A stretch of DNA of 8,334 nucleotides, from positions 1 through 8,334 of the forward strand of contig JAKALC010000031.1 in NCBI GenBank assembly GCA_021813335.1, given 5' to 3'. Within the stretch, counting starts at the first letter, position 1. Every line of letters begins with the position of its first letter. Under the pieces are notes generated by a model. The model ran no database searches. It had not been told where the DNA came from and saw nothing but the letters and a program-made list of their open reading frames with translations. Source of the DNA: a bacterium. GTDB lineage: Bacteria > Patescibacteriota > Minisyncoccia > Phycocordibacterales > SBAW01. Below are positions 5,871 to 8,334 of the stretch, in pieces. A program made the position numbers and the translations under genes.

Positions 5871-6869
5871 ATGCTGAACGACGAACACAAACTCGCCGCC
5901 GATATCTTCGGGAAGCCGTCCGAAGCGCCGACGCGCAACGGTTACGGCGAGGCGCTCCTCGAGCTCGGCGAAAAAGAGCCGAAGGTCGTCGTTCTCTGCG
6001 CGGACCTCGCGGAATCGACGCGCTCGCTCGCGTTCAAGGAAAAATATCCGGAACGGTACGTGGAGCTCGGCGTCGCGGAGCAAAATCTGGCGACGATCGC
6101 CGCCGGTATGGCCAACTACGGAAAGATACCGTTCATCGCGTCATACGCCGCTTTTTCTCCCGGCCGCAATAACGAGCAGATACGCACGACAGCCGCACTC
6201 AACGATGTTCCGGTCAAGGTGATGGGTATGCATGCGGGCGTTTCCGTGGGCCCCGACGGCGCGACTCATCAGGCGCTCGAAGATATCGCGCTGATGCGCG
6301 TCCTTCCCAATATGATCGTCCTGTCGCCGTGCGATGCAGAAGAGGCGCGCAAGGCCGTCCTCGCCGCCGCGGCGCATCCCGGGCCCGCCTACGTGCGCTT
6401 CGCCCGCGAAAAGACGCCCTGTATGACGACGAAGGAGACCCCGTTCAAGCTCGGGAAGGCCGAGACTCTTTGGCTCCCCGAGAAGGGAGAGAAGGCGGCG
6501 GTCGCTATTTTCGCGACAGGCCCCCTCGTGTACCAGGCGCTCGAGGCCGCGCGCGAGCTCGAGAAGAGCGGCGTACATACCACGGTTACGAACGTCCACA
6601 CGATAAAACCGCTCGACCGCGAGGCGGTCTCGGCGCTCGCGCGCGAGGCCGGCGCCGCCGTCACGGTGGAGGAGCATCAGATCGCGGGCGGGCTCGGCGG
6701 CGCCGTCGCGGAACTCCTGGCGCAGACGAACCCGGTCCCTATGGAGTTCGTCGGCGTTCAGGACCGCTTCGGGCAATCGGGCGAACCCGCCGAACTTTTA
6801 CACGAGTACGGAATGGATACGCCGGCCATCATCGCCGCCGTTCAGAAAGTTATCCCCAGAAAACCGTAA
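5871..6869 (+). CDS. Transketolase, C-terminal (pyrimidine-binding and C-terminal domain) subunit
   Basis: The 332-residue product supplies the second half of the split transketolase. TRNGYGEALLELG (21-33) opens the pyrimidine-binding domain, and ELGVAEQNLA (65-74) carries the expected catalytic Glu, E70. SYAAFSPGRNNEQIR (91-105) and HAGVSVGPDGATHQ (121-134) match the cofactor and substrate face. EEHQIAGGLGGAVAE, near residue 270, marks the C-terminal transketolase domain. An acetoin or pyruvate dehydrogenase E1-beta subunit is less likely because the N-terminal partner next door is clearly transketolase-like and there is no E2 or E3 gene. A DXS role is also less likely, since DXS is normally one polypeptide. 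The gene starts four bases after the upstream stop with no Shine-Dalgarno, suggesting coupled translation. Its last seven codons lie in the left arm of a large inverted repeat. Confidence 0.93.
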   Translation: MLNDEHKLAADIFGKPSEAPTRNGYGEALLELGEKEPKVVVLCADLAESTRSLAFKEKYPERYVELGVAEQNLATIAAGMANYGKIPFIASYAAFSPGRNNEQIRTTAALNDVPVKVMGMHAGVSVGPDGATHQALEDIALMRVLPNMIVLSPCDAEEARKAVLAAAAHPGPAYVRFAREKTPCMTTKETPFKLGKAETLWLPEKGEKAAVAIFATGPLVYQALEAARELEKSGVHTTVTNVHTIKPLDREAVSALAREAGAAVTVEEHQIAGGLGGAVAELLAQTNPVPMEFVGVQDRFGQSGEPAELLHEYGMDTPAIIAAVQKVIPRKP

Positions 6870-6926
6870 AAACGTTGCAAAATAACCCCTTTTCAAGGTC
6901 CGACCTTGTTTTCTGGGGATAACTTT
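6846..6926. repeat. 19-bp perfect inverted repeat enclosing a hairpin, spanning the transketolase stop codon
   Basis: AAAGTTATCCCCAGAAAAC at 6846-6864 is the exact reverse complement of 6908-6926, with 43 bases between the arms. The left arm lies inside the transketolase C-terminal gene and encodes part of its last residues, so it is under coding constraint. The right arm is intergenic. The inner region contains the CAAGGTC-C-GACCTTG hairpin and a CCCC (6886-6889) that competes for the GGGG (6915-6918) of the right arm. Two alternative RNA folds are therefore possible. Confidence 0.75.
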
Positions 6927-6928
6927 TT
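6881..6928. terminator. Bidirectional terminator between convergent genes
   Basis: The core hairpin is CAAGGTC (6894-6900), C6901, GACCTTG (6902-6908). On the plus strand TTTTCT follows directly (6909-6914), with CCCC/GGGG outer pairing and a later TTTTT (6924-6928). On the minus strand the same hairpin, closed by CCCC/GGGG, is followed by TTATTTT (complement of 6879-6885). It sits in the 79-nt gap between the transketolase operon and the convergent sugar kinase, exactly where a shared terminator is expected. Confidence 0.75.
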
Positions 6929-6948
6929 GGCCGTTAGTTATTAGTTAG

Positions 6949-7944
6949 TTAGGGGAGCGGGGAGAGGCGATAATCGGCAGGAGCTTCTTTGAGGAATTTT
7001 TCCATCTGCTCGCGCGTCACGAGGCCCTTTTGCGCGCCGATCGCCTGCACGACCTCCATCGCGTTCACGGGGCCCCAAAGGAGCGCTTCGCGGAGCGGGA
7101 GCCCGAGCGCCAATGCTGCGGTGACGGATGAAGCGAAGGCGTCGCCGGCGCCGGTGCGCTCGTACGGCGGGCGCGGATCGGGATACATCGGAACGAACCA
7201 GCGCGAGCCGCCCTCTTCGAGCGCGTAGGCGCCCTTGCGGCCGTCGGTCAGCACGATGTTCTTCGGTCCCTTCGCGCGGAGCGCGTCCATAAGCCGCTTC
7301 ACGTCGTCGGTTTCGATGCCGGTTATCTTCTGCGCCTCTTCTTTGTTGCAGAAAAAGAGATCCGCGCGCGCGTAGATGTCCCTGAGAGCCGCGGCGCCGA
7401 ATTTCATCTGATAGGTGCCCGGCTGGAACGCAATTTTCGTTTCGGGCCAGGAAGCGAAGAGCTTCGCGAGTTCGGCGTGATACGGGAGGGAATTCTCTCC
7501 GAGCGACGAAAGATAGACCCAGGCGGGCGGCTCGCGCAGGACCGGCGCCTCGTAGTCGTACTGTTCGTGCTTGATGAGGATGGTGCGTTCGCTCTCGTAC
7601 CACAGGACGTAGTGATAATTGGTGAGCTTGCCGTCCTGCCTGGCGATGAGCGACGTATCGACGCGGTCCTTCTCGAGCGCCGCGAGGCAGCGCGCGCCGT
7701 GATCGTCTCTCCCAAGGTACGTGCGCAGCGCCGTCGAAAGGCCGAGCCTTGAAGCGGCGACGGCGGCGTTCGCGGCGTTGCCGACCGCGGGGACCTCGAC
7801 CGAAAACTCGAAAGGAACCTTGTCGCCGAAGCGGACGCAGAGCAGGCAGTTCTCGTCGTTCATATCGCAATTCACCCGGGCGTCCTTGAGGCGGATGAAG
7901 TTGTCGATAACGGTGTCGCCGATGGCCAGAAAATCCAATTTCAT
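6949..7944 (-). CDS. PfkB-family (ribokinase-like) carbohydrate kinase
   Basis: The 331-residue product belongs to the ribokinase/PfkB superfamily, which phosphorylates a sugar or nucleoside hydroxyl with ATP. The N-terminal LAIGDTVIDNF (6-16) carries the usual substrate-side Asp. VGNAANAAVAASRLGL (54-69) is a variant of the first PfkB signature, DGRKGAYALEEG precedes the nucleotide site, and RTGAGDAFASSVTAALALG (263-281) is the second signature with catalytic D268. An N-terminal Cys cluster (C26, C33, C36) may be structural. Substrate cannot be assigned; ribokinase, fructokinase, adenosine kinase and 6-phosphofructokinase-type activities are all open. ATG 7944 is preferred over ATG 7953 because the -10 box overlaps the latter and predicts transcription starting at about 7945. 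The stop is followed by further stops in all three frames (repeated TAAC units), then the shared terminator. Confidence 0.88.
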   Translation of the reverse strand: MKLDFLAIGDTVIDNFIRLKDARVNCDMNDENCLLCVRFGDKVPFEFSVEVPAVGNAANAAVAASRLGLSTALRTYLGRDDHGARCLAALEKDRVDTSLIARQDGKLTNYHYVLWYESERTILIKHEQYDYEAPVLREPPAWVYLSSLGENSLPYHAELAKLFASWPETKIAFQPGTYQMKFGAAALRDIYARADLFFCNKEEAQKITGIETDDVKRLMDALRAKGPKNIVLTDGRKGAYALEEGGSRWFVPMYPDPRPPYERTGAGDAFASSVTAALALGLPLREALLWGPVNAMEVVQAIGAQKGLVTREQMEKFLKEAPADYRLSPLP

Positions 7945-7951
7945 AACCCCC

Positions 7952-7960
7952 ATAGTAGCA
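7952..7960 (-). promoter_or_regulatory. Extended -10 promoter of the sugar kinase (leaderless type)
   Basis: Read on the minus strand, TGC-TACTAT (7960 to 7952) is a TGN-extended -10 element. The expected transcription start six to eight bases downstream coincides with the ATG at 7944, giving a leaderless or nearly leaderless mRNA. It overlaps the upstream in-frame ATG at 7953, which therefore could not be translated from this transcript. There is no -35 hexamer. Confidence 0.55.
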
Positions 7961-7971
7961 CGGCGCGCGGG

Positions 7972-7992
7972 CCGCCCGGGCCGCTCGGGCGG
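7972..7992. repeat. Inverted repeat in the divergent kinase/aldolase promoter region
   Basis: CCGCCCG (7972-7978) and CGGGCGG (7986-7992) form a perfect 7-bp inverted repeat with a 7-base spacer. It occupies the -35 zone of the aldolase promoter and lies 12-15 bases upstream of the kinase -10 extension. It could be an operator shared by both promoters, but in a region this GC-rich a chance repeat is realistic. Confidence 0.35.
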
Positions 7993-7993
7993 A

Positions 7994-8002
7994 TGGTATA
8001 CT
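7994..8002 (+). promoter_or_regulatory. Extended -10 promoter of the aldolase gene
   Basis: TGG-TATACT at 7994-8002 is a TGN-extended -10 box. The predicted start of transcription is about 8009, leaving at most a few bases before the ATG at 8012. There is no Shine-Dalgarno and no recognisable -35 element. Confidence 0.6.
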
Positions 8003-8011
8003 CAACCTACG

Positions 8012-8334
8012 ATGAAGACGCTGCGCGAATATATCCTGGACGCGGATGCGGCGCATACGGCCCTGGGGCATTTCAATTTCTCGAATCTCGAGGCTTTGCA
8101 CGCCATCGCCGCCGCGGGGCGCGCGCTTTCGCTCCCCGTCATCGCCGCCGTCTCCGAAGGCGAAGAGGATTTCGTCGGGACGAACGAAGCGGCCGCCCTC
8201 GTAAAATCGCTCCGCGAAGAATACGGACAGCCCCTTTTCCTCGATGCCGACCATCATTACAGTTTCGAACGCGTGAAGCGCGCGATCGACGCCGGGTTCG
8301 ACGCGGTCATCGTCGACGGCGCGCAGCTCTCCTT
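8012..8334 (+). CDS. Class II fructose-bisphosphate aldolase, N-terminal part (runs off the window)
   Basis: There are 107 complete codons before the window ends, with no stop. Class II aldolases reversibly cleave fructose-1,6-bisphosphate to glyceraldehyde-3-phosphate and dihydroxyacetone phosphate, using a divalent metal. Landmarks are ALGHFNFSNLEALHAI (17-32), the PVIAAVSEGEEDFVG segment (42-56), PLFLDADHHYSFERVKRAIDAGFD (starting at 74) with D80 and H81 as the expected catalytic Asp and metal-ligand His, and VIVDGAQLS (99-107). A tagatose-bisphosphate or related class II aldolase cannot be excluded from the N-terminal third. It is divergent from the sugar kinase across 67 bases, and the two may be co-regulated. 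Confidence 0.85.
   Translation, partial: MKTLREYILDADAAHTALGHFNFSNLEALHAIAAAGRALSLPVIAAVSEGEEDFVGTNEAAALVKSLREEYGQPLFLDADHHYSFERVKRAIDAGFDAVIVDGAQLS

Noticed and set aside
4232..5938. Long minus-strand open frame (568 codons) opposite the epimerase and transketolase genes
   Set aside because: It is a shadow frame produced by GC-rich codon usage; the product is Arg/Ala/Gly-rich with no domain, and the plus strand encodes clear enzymes.
5871..6869. Pyruvate/acetoin dehydrogenase E1-beta or DXS identity for the second transketolase gene
   Set aside because: The preceding gene is a transketolase N-terminal half, and the operon also carries an RPE-like gene; no E2/E3 genes are present and DXS is normally a single chain.
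6941..8257. Minus-strand open frame of 438 codons covering the kinase gene in another frame and the aldolase start
   Set aside because: It overlaps the well-supported kinase and aldolase genes and its product shows no family motifs.

Overview
The window is a compact, GC-rich stretch of bacterial chromosome. Gene content and sequence style point to a member of the Candidate Phyla Radiation (Patescibacteria), most likely a Parcubacteria lineage. The evidence is a large secreted protein built from the Ig-like, CARDB and Cys-rich modules typical of that group and ending in a short '...VPTVKEI' tail, a transketolase split into two genes, an RPE-like protein with altered metal ligands, almost no Shine-Dalgarno sequences, and -10 boxes placed so that several genes should be transcribed leaderless or nearly so. 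The lineage is inferred from these features and was not tested by a search.

Left half (1-4264), cell envelope. The window opens inside a palindromic hairpin element. Next come two small membrane-anchored proteins of unknown function (137-700 and 930-1526). They share one architecture: one N-terminal TM helix, a Pro-rich linker and a small beta-rich domain carrying an identical STVIE motif. They look like tandem paralogs, separated by a 229-nt spacer with short repeats. Three bases after the second lies a 901-residue secreted multidomain protein (1530-4235) with a duplicated ~82-residue module, a B-repeat-like domain, a CARDB-like domain and two C-terminal Ig-like domains. A 14-bp inverted repeat closes this region.

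Right half (4265-8334), central carbon metabolism. A leaderless-type promoter drives a three-gene operon: ribulose-phosphate 3-epimerase-like protein, transketolase N-terminal subunit and transketolase C-terminal subunit. It ends in a bidirectional terminator region facing a convergent PfkB-family sugar kinase (6949-7944, minus strand). The kinase is divergent, across a short promoter region, from a class II fructose-bisphosphate aldolase that runs off the window edge. Together these encode the non-oxidative pentose phosphate steps and the F1,6BP/triose step. In organisms that often lack phosphofructokinase, this is a plausible route connecting sugars to glyceraldehyde-3-phosphate.

The most interesting signals are a family of short hairpins (CAAGGYC-N-GRCCTTG) at gene boundaries with compensatory base changes, the loss of both metal-ligand histidines in the RPE-like protein, the tandem STVIE envelope paralogs next to the surface protein, and the consistent extended -10, SD-less gene starts. 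I found no CRISPR array, tRNA, rRNA, insertion sequence or clearly novel defence system.
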